From: Neurospora crassa OR74A
Taxonomy: Eukaryota > Ascomycota > Sordariomycetes > Sordariales > Sordariaceae
Assembly (NCBI RefSeq): GCF_000182925.2
Contig: NC_026501.1
Coordinates: 186,001-250,000 of the forward strand
Reading direction: 5' to 3'
DNA length: 64,000 nucleotides
Made by a program: the position numbers and the translations under genes
Shown: piece by piece, positions 54,862 to 64,000 of the stretch
Layout: each line of letters begins with the position of its first letter
Position numbering within the stretch: the first letter of the stretch is position 1
Notes under the pieces: model-generated
Seen by the model: the letters and a program-made list of their open reading frames with translations, nothing else
The model's database searches: none
Told to the model about the DNA's origin: nothing

Positions 54862-55804
54862 TCACATCTGACGCAAATTGTGACTAGTCTCCACCACGCT
54901 CTTGGGCGGAATCTCGCCCATATCCGCCGCCATATCCGGCTCCCACTCTTCCTCCTCTGCTCCATGTCCATGTGCCTTCCAATGATGACCGCCCCTCGGG
55001 CCCTTGGGCAACGGCTTTCTGCGATTCAACTCCAATTCATCCTCATCCCCATAAATGTTTCTCTGCGCCGCCTTTCTGCCATATTCCAAAATGTCCTGGT
55101 CATGATGACGGGGCTTGCCCTCGGTGTTCTCGTAGCCGTGCGCCCGCACCTGGTCGGGCGGCAACAGGTCGGGGCGCGAGTGGTCAAAGGTCTCGTCGAT
55201 GAGTTCCTTGGGATCGAGGCCCCAGCCTTTGACGATCTCTTCGTCGATGCGGCCCGGTGAGTGTTGGTAGATGTGCGCGGTCTTGTCTTCGGGACCGCCG
55301 ACGCCTTCGTAGACGTGGCCGTGGAGGAGACTGGTTGTTGTTATCGTCAATCAGCGGTTTTTGTTCTCTTGTTTTCTTTTTTTCTTTTTTTCTTTTTTTT
55401 TTCTTTTTTTTTTTCTCTGCTCGCTTCGCTCGATATGGTAGAAGTGTTGTGATGGTTTAGAATGAGTGAGAGAAAGAAGGGAAAAAAGGAGAGGAAAGGA
55501 GAAAGAAAAAAAAAACCGAAACAAAAAAGACTTACTGCCCCTTGTCATCCCGATCGCCGCCCTCGGGCTCCGGAATCTTCTTGTCCCATGACCGGTTGGT
55601 GCACAGGTCCTCGCCGTACCGGATCTCCGTGTCGGGAAACTTCTTGGTCGCCTCGAGGTCGTTGATGCCCGGGGCTTCGTCCTCGACACCGGCCGGTCGG
55701 TGGCCCGTCTTGGCGTACCACGAGTTGAGGTCGCGCTCGGCCTCTTCGGCGAGGGCGTTGAGGTCTTTCTGCTGCTGGGTTTTGTGGTGTTCGGTGGAAG
55801 ACAT
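54862..55804 (-). CDS. Conserved-looking hydrophilic protein, function unknown
   Basis: Exons 55804-55536 and 55330-54862 with a 205-base intron (GTAAGT...CAACCAG), 245 residues. The intron is very T-rich. The protein is highly charged, without signal peptide or membrane helix; it reads like a modular soluble factor with motifs such as DLNSWYAKTGHRPAGVEDEA, HVYEGVGGPEDKTAHIYQHS and DETFDHSRPDLLPPDQVRAH. Composition (Gly, His, Asp, Glu) and absence of Cys suggest a desiccation- or stress-type hydrophilic protein, an inference only. A (GACT)n run lies 25-50 bases before the start codon in the leader. Convergent with the FSH1-like gene. Confidence 0.7.
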
Positions 55805-55829
55805 TCTGAGTGGTGTTGTTCTTTCTTGT

Positions 55830-55854
55830 GTCTGACTGACTGACTGACTGACTG
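55830..55854. repeat. (CTGA)n microsatellite in a 5' leader
   Basis: Five to six CTGA repeats on the plus strand, just upstream of the 55804 start codon. Confidence 0.8.
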
Positions 55855-57599
55855 AATGGGTGTTTGGTAGTTCTTTCTTTCGCTCGTTTGGTGTGTTCTG
55901 GTCCTTCAAAGGGTTCGTCTCTTTTGTCACCTTCTTTTTTTTTATTATCTTTCGTTGGCTTTATTATTGGTTTGTGTCTGACTACGAGATTGAGGAAGCC
56001 AGGCAGGGCGGTCGAGCTTTGAGATATATTTACAGGAAAACTCCTCACGTAGGTAGGCGGGCAGGTTCATGCTCATGTCAAAGCGTCGTCGTTAACGTCA
56101 TTGCTTTGTCGAGAGGAGCAACTTTGATTGATCAATGGACACTTGACTTGACTGTGCCCCTCTCTTGTCAGATACGTCCCATTGTGGCCAGAATATTCTT
56201 TCTTGTTTGGGTAGGGAGTCGTGAGCTGATACGACCTTCTTTTTTTCTGGTCGCAGTCAGTTAACTGATGCTGTCCGAACTGCAGGGAGCGTGTAAGTGG
56301 TTGCAGAGGAAGGATGTAACCCCACCGAGTCTTAACGTCATGATGACCGTCCCGGAGCACAGCACCAGCGGTGAGAAGATGTACTTGACAGATTTTGCAT
56401 CAAATAACAGCATGGAGGCATTTATAAGTGTAAATAAGTTAATCAGGAGTTCTTGGGAACTGTATATGGTAGTCGACTGGGATATTTTGGGAGAGTGTCT
56501 TTTTCCTCTCTCGTCGTCCTCTGTTAGTGATAGTTAGTGCCAGCGCAGCAGACCTCCCCACTTCAACTGCAACGCCGTTCAACTTCAATGATGTTATTGA
56601 CCCTTTTTCCCTCAATTATCATTTTCCATCTCGATCTCGACTTCCATGCTCGAGTCTATCCATGACATGACGCAGCAACATCCTTCCATTGCTTGACCGA
56701 CATCCGGCCGCGCTGCCATAGTAGCATCGCCAAAGCATCGAGCTTCACGACGACAACATCACTCCAGTCAACTCTACCCCCCTTCAGCTGCATATCAAGA
56801 TTAAGGCCCTTCCTCCTTTCACCCTTGTCTCCTACCTTTACACAACATACCTCCCCTGATGCTCCCTCCCTAGGTACCTCTGTTGACCAACCTAGGTAAC
56901 CGTCCATTACATCAGCCCTACACCTGAATCTGAACCTGTACCTGCTCGTTCCTGTCATAGCGTCCGTCGTCAACAAACTAACACAGCCATTTGCAGTTCC
57001 GTGATCCGTTCCGTCTCGGCTAATGCACCTTGACCAAACTCCTACTGTGCACACTGCAATTTCGCCAGTATATCACACACACATGCAGTTTTCTGCCGAG
57101 AGAACGACGACCATGGAACACGGATGTTGACCTGACCTCACAAAAAAACTCAACAAGAGAGTCCATCAATCGTGCTGCCAGTCAACAAGCCAAATATACG
57201 CATCTACGATTGAAGATCTCCGGTTGAGGTAGTATAGTAGAAACAAACCGACCAGCAACTGAAACAACGGGACCTCAACTTTGTATTCGAAAAGCAGTCA
57301 GTCCATTGCGCCTAACTCCTGTCCTAGATCTTACCCAAGAGGTATCCTGAGGTATTTCCCAGACCACGCACAATGAAAGAATATCAAAAGAGTGCTAAAA
57401 GTAGAGCAAAGTACAGGTGCAGAAGGAGATGACAGAGAAGCAAGTCCAAACCAAACAAAAGCTTCCACATCCATTGAAAGACTAGACCGTTCCTTTCCCG
57501 TCCTAATCAGCATCCATCATAACCGGCTTCTTGTGCCTCTACTGCCCAACATCTCTGGCCGTTGCACTTGCCCTTCAAAAGAAACAAAGATCCAAAAAC
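55855..57599. other. Intergenic, no gene seen
   Basis: About 1.7 kb between two minus-strand genes. Frames are short. CTAGGTACC and CCTAGGTAA motifs lie at about 56872-56900. Holds the promoter of the 55804 gene and the 3' region of the Clr5 gene. Confidence 0.45.
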
Positions 57600-60500
57600 T
57601 CACAAAGCCATAACCTCATGCCACATCCCCCATCTATCTTCATACCTGCCGCTGACGCTGCCGCTGCCGCCGCCACTGCTGCTGCTGCTGTCTTCATCGA
57701 CATTGACATTGACATTGACATTCCCATGCAACAACACATGGTCATGGGGAACATCAGAAGAACCTGAACTGCCGCTGCCGCTACTGTGACCGCTTCCACC
57801 ACCACCAACACTACCACCACCAGCACTGGTACTTCCACTTCCACTTCTACTTGCACTTCCACCACCGCCACCTGCAATATTCACGTCCAACAAGTCTTGC
57901 TCCAGATCCAATGCTGCACGCCCCCTCTCAAACCGATGACCATAATGGAATCCGTCAAACTCAATCACTTCTTGTTCGTCTGTTGACAGAGAAAGAGGCA
58001 TATTCCCTTCATCAACCATAAAGCCTCTGTTCCCTCTGTGACGAACACCTTGTTGTTGTTGAATCGTTACCGGGACAGAGCGAGGTATCGGGACCGGTAG
58101 AGGTCGTCGACCCAAACCTGCATGGTTTCCGTTTAACCCATGAACACCTGCAGGACGAGGAGCGTAAAATGACTGACGACCACCAGCAGCAGCCCTAGTC
58201 CCCAGAGGTACATGTAGAGGTCCTAAACTCCCTACTGCCCCATGTGCAACCCCTGGCATCCCATACGGCGGCGGCGGCACGTCGCTCATAGTCCCTGACG
58301 CTCCTCTCCCCATACCCATACCCATATGTAGACCAGGGGCAGCAGCAGTCATCGGCATAACTTGCATATCCCGCACTAAGTGGAAGTCCCGCCCCTGTCC
58401 AAGTTCCAGTTCCACCGGCGACGGCACCATTACCCCCATCTCCCTTTCCCTGTCCCTCTCGACCTCCATCTCCCTATCCCTCAACAATCCCCTGACCTCC
58501 TCCGCCTCCTCCCACTTCCCCATATCCCTCAGATACGCCTCCATTTTGCGAGACGTTTGCACCCAAAATTGGTCTCTTCCTCTTGTTGTTGTTGTTGACG
58601 TTCCCAGTCCCGCGGCAAAAGGGCCCATGGAGGCCACCGGTCCCATGGTCATGCCCAAACCTGTACCACCCAGGCCTAAGCCCCGTCCCAACCCAATTCC
58701 CGTTCCCATGTGCATACCCGTGCCCACGGCCGTGCCAAAAGGAAGTTGCTGGTGATTGTCACTGCTAGATACCACGGTACCAGAAGGAAGTCCACCACCG
58801 TTCATGACCAGGATCTTTCGGCGAAGTACAACGGCAGTAGAGTCGTCCCCTTCATGATCGGCGATGGAAGCTAGGAAGTGGTGCGCCGAGAAGAAGAGGT
58901 AGCGATCGAGGTATTCCCAATCTTGCATGGGGATTGGAAATGGGGGTTGTCCTAGATGTCCTGGGGCGAGATCGTGGCATTCGTGCCGTGGTTTGGGTGC
59001 GCTGGTTATCATGTTATTGCCGCTGCCAACACTTCCCGCATCCGCTACCACTCCCATTATAGAGGTACCGCCGCGGTTCCCGTTTCGAACCCGATACTTC
59101 TCCTCCAATCGCTCCACCAACCCACCCAACATCCCTCTCGCCCTTTGCCCTGCCCCCGTCCCTGCCCCAGGCCCAACAACAACCCCCGCATCGAAAAGCG
59201 GCAAGTACATTCGTCCCAGAAGCCCCTCTAGCTCCAGGATCCTCTCCGTCGTCCTGCCCTCCCCCCACCTCTCCATCTCCCGCCTCACCAACCCCCCGAA
59301 ATCACTCACTAGGTTCTTGACAATGGCATGTTCTGGGTCCATCAGAATCACGTATCCTCTCTTGAGGTGGATAGTCACATGGTCCGTCTCACCCCGTAGC
59401 TGGCGACAAGTGTTGATCCACAGCTTCCAGGCGCGCGTGATGAAGAGGTGGAGCGACGCAAAATCGGAGGTGGTGACGAGGTGGTGCAGCGACGAAGAGA
59501 TTCGGTGCAAGGGGTGCGAGGTGCAGCCTGCTTGGGCGTATTTGAGGGTGGTGAGGTGGTGGAGGAAGCGGGTGTAGATGGGGAGGATGTCGTGCGGGGG
59601 TTGATGACGATAGGGTGATTGTGATGATGATGATGACAGAGGTTGTTTAGTGCTGGGAGAGGAGGCGTTGTGGAGGATGAGGAGCTGGGGAACAGCGAGA
59701 CAGCAGTCCCAGATGGCTTGGATGTCGCCTTCGTCGGCGGAGGTGATGGCTTCTTCGATTTGGAGGAAGGCGTGCCGCAGGAGGACGCCGCCTTTGGTTG
59801 TTCCTTGGGAATTGTTGCATCGAAGATGGCGGATTGCTAGAGCGATGTTCTGTAGGATCGAATTCGACGACACGGTGGCGTGGTCTTCAGCGTTGATTTC
59901 GTCGCTGGCGATATGTAATCGCAGTCTCGGACCGTTCATCTTCCACGGAGTCTCCCTTTCGGGGTCGGCCCAGCGCGCAATGTAAGAGGCGTAAGCCAAC
60001 AAAGTCGACTCGACGAGGTAAGTCGGTTCGCTCTGGAAGTAGAGGCGTATCATCTGGGCTGGTTGCGAGATGAAGTTTGACTGGCATCCTCGCTTCGACA
60101 CATGCCCGTTGCCCCTATGGCTTCCTGAGCCCGAGAAGGTCACCCCTTTTCTTCGCATGGAACGAGACTTGCTCGGCTTCGTCGCGTTGGTGTTGCCGGA
60201 CTTGTTGTACTTTGCCCATCGCCATTTGGCAAATTGGCCTTTGTACATTCTCGCCCTAGTTTGCAGGTAACAGTTAGTCAGCTGTCTCCCAAAACTCCAC
60301 AAGTTAGAAGCATACGTTGCCTTAAACCGATGAGTCGACAGCATGATCTCCACCACATCATTCAGTATAAAGTTCTTGTTCATATACAAATCGTAGATGA
60401 TATCCTTTTTTGCCTCCCAATCAGCCGGGCAGGTCGGTACCAGTGGCCTCTCAGGCAACGTGTGGTTAGTAGGAGTCGCCCTGGTAACTGTCTGTTCCTG

Positions 60501-60734
60501 TTGTTGCTGTTCCGTCGACAGATACGCATCATGATGATGATTCTGGCTGTGATGGCTAGAGGTCGAAGTTGGAGAGTGATGCGAATGCGGATGCGACGAG
60601 GAGTTGTCGTCTGATCCTGAAGAGCTATCAGAGTCAGATGAGTGACCGCTGACGGTTTCAGGACTGAGGGGTTGGTTGAAGTCGAAGAGTTCAGATTGAG
60701 TCGAAGACGAAGAGATGACTTGTGACGCGCTCAT
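57600..60734 (-). CDS. Clr5-domain protein (putative regulator), large
   Basis: 1,044 residues read straight from ATG 60734, or 1,024 if a 60-base in-frame intron (60256-60315) is removed. The removal gives CPADWEAKKDIIYDLYMNKN, then HRFKATARMYKGQFAKWRWA, the Clr5 domain (~103-155), a fungal DNA-binding-like module; without it 20 residues interrupt the domain. Upstream is a Ser/His/Gln-rich segment, downstream a long region with helical repeats (~230-480) and Gly/Arg-rich low complexity. Near the C-terminus a hexanucleotide repeat encodes NVNVNV. Clr5 proteins in Neurospora-type fungi are mostly uncharacterised, one yeast member acts in silencing. Nuclear role is inferred. A TTG 27 bases upstream was not used as start. 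Confidence 0.78.
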   Translation of the reverse strand: MSASQVISSSSTQSELFDFNQPLSPETVSGHSSDSDSSSGSDDNSSSHPHSHHSPTSTSSHHSQNHHHDAYLSTEQQQQEQTVTRATPTNHTLPERPLVPTCPADWEAKKDIIYDLYMNKNFILNDVVEIMLSTHRFKATYASNLWSFGRQLTNCYLQTRARMYKGQFAKWRWAKYNKSGNTNATKPSKSRSMRRKGVTFSGSGSHRGNGHVSKRGCQSNFISQPAQMIRLYFQSEPTYLVESTLLAYASYIARWADPERETPWKMNGPRLRLHIASDEINAEDHATVSSNSILQNIALAIRHLRCNNSQGTTKGGVLLRHAFLQIEEAITSADEGDIQAIWDCCLAVPQLLILHNASSPSTKQPLSSSSSQSPYRHQPPHDILPIYTRFLHHLTTLKYAQAGCTSHPLHRISSSLHHLVTTSDFASLHLFITRAWKLWINTCRQLRGETDHVTIHLKRGYVILMDPEHAIVKNLVSDFGGLVRREMERWGEGRTTERILELEGLLGRMYLPLFDAGVVVGPGAGTGAGQRARGMLGGLVERLEEKYRVRNGNRGGTSIMGVVADAGSVGSGNNMITSAPKPRHECHDLAPGHLGQPPFPIPMQDWEYLDRYLFFSAHHFLASIADHEGDDSTAVVLRRKILVMNGGGLPSGTVVSSSDNHQQLPFGTAVGTGMHMGTGIGLGRGLGLGGTGLGMTMGPVASMGPFAAGLGTSTTTTRGRDQFWVQTSRKMEAYLRDMGKWEEAEEVRGLLRDREMEVERDREREMGVMVPSPVELELGQGRDFHLVRDMQVMPMTAAAPGLHMGMGMGRGASGTMSDVPPPPYGMPGVAHGAVGSLGPLHVPLGTRAAAGGRQSFYAPRPAGVHGLNGNHAGLGRRPLPVPIPRSVPVTIQQQQGVRHRGNRGFMVDEGNMPLSLSTDEQEVIEFDGFHYGHRFERGRAALDLEQDLLDVNIAGGGGGSASRSGSGSTSAGGGSVGGGGSGHSSGSGSSGSSDVPHDHVLLHGNVNVNVNVDEDSSSSSGGGSGSVSGRYEDRWGMWHEVMAL
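60256..60315 (-). other. In-frame 60-base intron in the Clr5 gene
   Basis: Minus strand: donor GTATGC, branch-like CTGAC/ACTAAC, acceptor AACTAG. Length is a multiple of three and contains no in-frame stop, so retention keeps the frame. Removal reconstitutes the Clr5 motif (FKAT|ARMYKG). Confidence 0.75.
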
Positions 60735-63305
60735 GATAGCATTTTCTGACGGCAATGGCAATGCAAATATCTGCCAAGCGCCCGTGAGGTCGCCCGTCTG
60801 GAGTTGACGAATCGGATGATACTAGTCGTAGATTCGAAAGTGAGTTGTGAGTTCTCGGCAAAGTCTGTATGCGGTAAAGTCGTCAGTCAGGTTGTCGTAC
60901 GGATGTGGTTGAATGGAGCTGAGAAGAGAATGGAGGAGTTCAAAGGAGGGATAACTGCCACCGGAGGAGTGAGTGGACAGAGCCCATTCAAGGATTCCGG
61001 CCTATGCCAGGAATAGCCATCCTTGACACTCCTGCATGCTCTCACTTGCCATGAGCGCCCTGCCCCGAACAGAGCCCCAGACCAAATGATGGTTACCCCT
61101 CTGACCCCCATGCCTGCCGCTTCCCTATCCGTCTTGAGCGTATCCATGGTTTTGCCCGTCTTAGCCGTTGAGTTGCCTGGGTACAGTGCCAGTTTCCTCA
61201 CTTCTCGCCCTGTCCCGTCTACCAGATGTCCTGGGTCGTGCATGTTCAACCACTCGCTCACTTCCTCCCCAGTCTTCACATCCAGCCCCGCTCCTCCTTG
61301 CTTCTGGTTCGACCCTTTAATCATTTCCTTTGCTACTTGCGTCACCCTAAACCCGCTGTGCCACAATCTTACAATCCTCTAGTGTCTGGAGCCTGCGTTC
61401 CAGCATTCAAAACCTTCACACAAGTGACAGAAAGAGGGAGAGATGGCACTTCTTGAACAGGGCGTCTTCGCCCCGCATTTTCCATGACTGATTCTGTTCT
61501 GAGAGGGGCGATGTGCACAGCACTCTCCTAACAAGGCTGGTTGTGGTCATAGACTAGCCGAATCTGTTCGTTGTGTGACACAGTAATCGGAAGAGTGGAG
61601 GCCGACAGCATTTGGGTGTCGGAACGGGGATTTGATACCTAGCGTAGCTCGGCGTGTTGCTCATGGAGCCCTCGCAACCTTGCGATAACATGATCCACGA
61701 CAATAGTAGGCGTACACACTGATGCTACAATTCTAGCTCTCGGGGTCAACGGCCAAAGGAAGCTTTAGAATGAGGAGAACGCCCGAAACCCCCCCAGCAA
61801 AGCAAACATGAGCATCTCCAAGCCGTAGTACCCGTCGATAGCCCGTCTGTAAAGGTTCTTGTGGGGTACCCCGGGGTAAGTTAAACGGACGGTACACGCG
61901 CCCGTGAGGCACCCAAGAACCAGTAAGCAGCCCAACACCCGCCTGCTTTCGTACGGTTGGCTCTCAACTCAGCAGTTCGTGGCGGTCCATGTGTGTGGAT
62001 GTGCCACCTGGGCATCGGCTACCGACTGTCGAGCTGTGATACTCATTCCGGTATTCTAGCCGTCTCTGTGGCGTTAGAGACCACAGTCACCACACCCACA
62101 TCCCATGTTGGTCTTCTATCACAACTGACAAGCCAACCTCCTAGCGTCGAAGGGGAATACGTTCTGTTGCGCCAGTTGGAAGCTTTGTCAAGACACAAAC
62201 TCCGGTCCCTTGGTTAGGATCGGATGGCGTACTGCAGAATGGATGTTCAGGTATGATAGGTATGATGAGATTTTGTTCCACCCAGCCGTGGGGGAGTAAA
62301 TCCCAGTCCCAGTCCAGTCATCGGTCTAGTGCACGCCACCACGACCACAACACTAGGCCACGAGGTGTCAAAGAAGTCGGTCGATGTTGATCAACAGAAC
62401 AATTGCCAGGGCTTCCATGCCACCATGACTCCCTGGCGAGTGTAGCCTGTTGACTGTAGACGAGTGAGGGTAGTTCTTGGAGACCAGTTAGTCACTTACA
62501 CTCAAACTTCCGAGCACAAAGCGTGCTGGTACAGCAGTTTTCGTATGCACCGACTACCTCGTTCGTGAAACCGCGTTGCAACTTCGTGCAACTCGGCATG
62601 GGGAAGCATTGGCTGATGGCTGATGCAATCTGTGTATCGTCTAGCCGCACTGTGGTTTCCTGTTGTCTTGTGAGACATGATAGTGCACTTGGTGGAACGC
62701 TAGGGCGCAGAGGAATTGCGCCATCCGGGCGTTAGTCTTCAAGATCTAGCTTCTTTGGGAGTTGAAGTGTGTTCCCATGGTCGCAAAGGTCATGATGGTT
62801 GTGGGACAGAAGCTGGAAGCGAGAAGGCAATGAGTCGACCGGAAGTTTGGGAGAAAGATTAGTTGAAAAGGGAAGAGTGAACAGCATGATGTGATGATGA
62901 TGATCAACGTGGAAGACGGTCAGTTCCACGGCCGAGTGGTTCTTGTTGCCCGGTTGCCCATGAGTGTCATTGTCGTATCTGAGGTAGTGCAGATCAGCTG
63001 TTTATGACATCTCGGCGCCCTATCATTAGTCTTGCCAATGTCAACGGGGTTGAGAGGGAACTCACTGGTGGATATCACATCACAATCTCCCGCCTGAGGG
63101 TAAAAGAATTCTATACAAGTACCAAAACAGTGAAAGAATCCAGTGGAAAAGGTAGCAAAAGTACAGTTTAAAGACGACCTACAATTTCTGTGTCATAAAG
63201 CGACTCCAAAGATCGAATCCAGATGCCTTGATACTGTCCATCGCCTAGCCAGATGTCTGCCCCTTCAATTCCTTCCTGACCAAACCACTCCCGTCAAGCT
63301 CACAC
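60735..63305. other. Long intergenic region, no convincing gene
   Basis: About 2.6 kb. A pair of overlapping frames near 60887-61382 mirror each other on the two strands and have no features. No domain, signal peptide or RNA gene recognised. Confidence 0.4.
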
Positions 63306-64000
63306 CTAGTAGTGAAACAAGGCAAGAGTGTTCGCAAACGTCGCCAAATTCTGGTTCCAACCGGCCAAATCCTTGCCGTCTCTCGTTATCATACTGACAC
63401 TACCGACCGTGTTCAAGTTGTAGATCTGGACCCAAGGGTCCGCGGCATTTCCACTAGACCCGCTGGTCTTGTTCCGATGGGATGGCGGCTTGCTGCTCAT
63501 CACGAACTTTCCTGTTTTTCCGCTCTCAGCTTCTCTGGGAGGAACGCTGGTGCTAAAGCCAGAGCCGAGGTTGAGGGGTCCAGCCCAGAAGATTCTTGCC
63601 TGGCAGTTTTCACCGGAGCGAAGAGTGCTGCAGTCGACGTTGTAGTTGTTGAAGAAGCTGTAAAGACCGGCGCCGAAGACAACCACGTTTTGTGAACCAA
63701 GGATGCGGAGACCCCATGCCATTTCACATTTTGGGTTGCCTCCTAGGGTGAGAGAGCCATCGGAATTGATCGTTGTGTTGGCACCGTACTGGACGCTTTG
63801 ACAGTCGGTATGGAAATCGGGATCTCCCAGAGTGGTGTCGATCCTGGTGAAAGGCAACGGAGCAGGAGGGTTGGGCTGGTAGTAAGGCGTCTCAGTCTGT
63901 GCTTGACCCATGAAGACGTCGGTCGCATTGAGCAACTGGTACTGGTAGAGAGTGTGATGTTCACTGGCGGTGCCTACAAGCCAGACACGTTCGCCTTCAA
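63306..64000 (-). CDS. GH55 exo-beta-1,3-glucanase-like enzyme, C-terminal part
   Basis: The frame is open to the window edge (5' part missing) and ends at the TAG at 63306-63308. It reads RVWLVGTASEHHTLYQYQLL, then WGLRILGSQNVVVFGAGLYS, QARIFWAGPLNLGSGFSTSV and VQIYNLNTVGSVSMITRDGK, the tail half of GH55 beta-1,3-glucanases (two right-handed beta-helices). These secreted enzymes cut glucose or laminaribiose units from beta-1,3-glucan of fungal walls or prey. About 230 residues are visible of a usual ~750-950. The catalytic Glu and the signal peptide lie outside the window or cannot be placed. Confidence 0.85.
   Translation of the reverse strand, partial: EGERVWLVGTASEHHTLYQYQLLNATDVFMGQAQTETPYYQPNPPAPLPFTRIDTTLGDPDFHTDCQSVQYGANTTINSDGSLTLGGNPKCEMAWGLRILGSQNVVVFGAGLYSFFNNYNVDCSTLRSGENCQARIFWAGPLNLGSGFSTSVPPREAESGKTGKFVMSSKPPSHRNKTSGSSGNAADPWVQIYNLNTVGSVSMITRDGKDLAGWNQNLATFANTLALFHY

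Noticed and set aside
56656-57054. 132-codon minus-strand frame
   Set aside because: No start context, domain or composition in support; mirrored by an opposite frame.
1-64000. tRNA, 5S rRNA or CRISPR
   Set aside because: No GGTTCGANTC-type B box in a cloverleaf setting, no 5S-like sequence and no spaced direct repeats were noticed; a covariance-model scan would be decisive.

Overview
The window reads as a filamentous ascomycete, most likely a Sordariales relative of Neurospora, Sordaria or Podospora. The support is intron-bearing genes with short GT..AG introns and RCTRAC-like branch sites, fungus-typical proteins (Clr5-domain regulator, Rav2/Rogdi, FSH1 hydrolase, GH55), and a 9 kb AT-rich block with the CpA/TpG loss expected from repeat-induced point mutation (RIP). 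The genus is an inference.

Layout. 0.2-5.2 kb: a TPR protein and two hydrophilic unknown proteins. 5.5-34.9 kb: an accessory block rich in short genes for single-pass membrane proteins (usually signal peptide, low-complexity outer part, one membrane segment, basic tail). At least three sub-families are visible: 8004/12463/23217, 9335/10290, and the sensor pair 28620/32763. The block ends in a GH26-type glycoside hydrolase whose reading frame continues, after one UGA, into a membrane segment copied from the neighbouring sensor family. Splitting this block is a 9,012-bp PIF/Harbinger DNA transposon (13588-22599) with 31-bp perfect terminal inverted repeats, a TAA target duplication, a recognisable DDE transposase relic on the minus strand and a putative Myb/SANT-like relic on the plus strand.

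36-43 kb: two small Ser/Gly-rich proteins, one small Pro-rich protein and a GPI-anchored protein separated by long gene-poor stretches with simple repeats. 45.8-60.7 kb: a core housekeeping segment: Pop7/Rpp20 (RNase P/MRP) divergent from Rav2/Rogdi (V-ATPase assembly), a NIPSNAP protein divergent from ATP synthase subunit J (ATP18), an FSH1-like serine hydrolase, a conserved hydrophilic unknown and a large Clr5-domain protein. 63.3-64 kb: the 3' end of a GH55 exo-beta-1,3-glucanase-like gene running off the window.

The most interesting points are the candidate UGA readthrough (UGA CAA CCA) that would give soluble and membrane-tethered forms of the GH26 enzyme, the clustered single-pass membrane protein families, and the unusually large RIP-degraded Harbinger element sitting between two members of one of those families. 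No tRNA, rRNA or CRISPR was seen. Splice sites were chosen by eye from consensus and frame continuity, not from transcripts.
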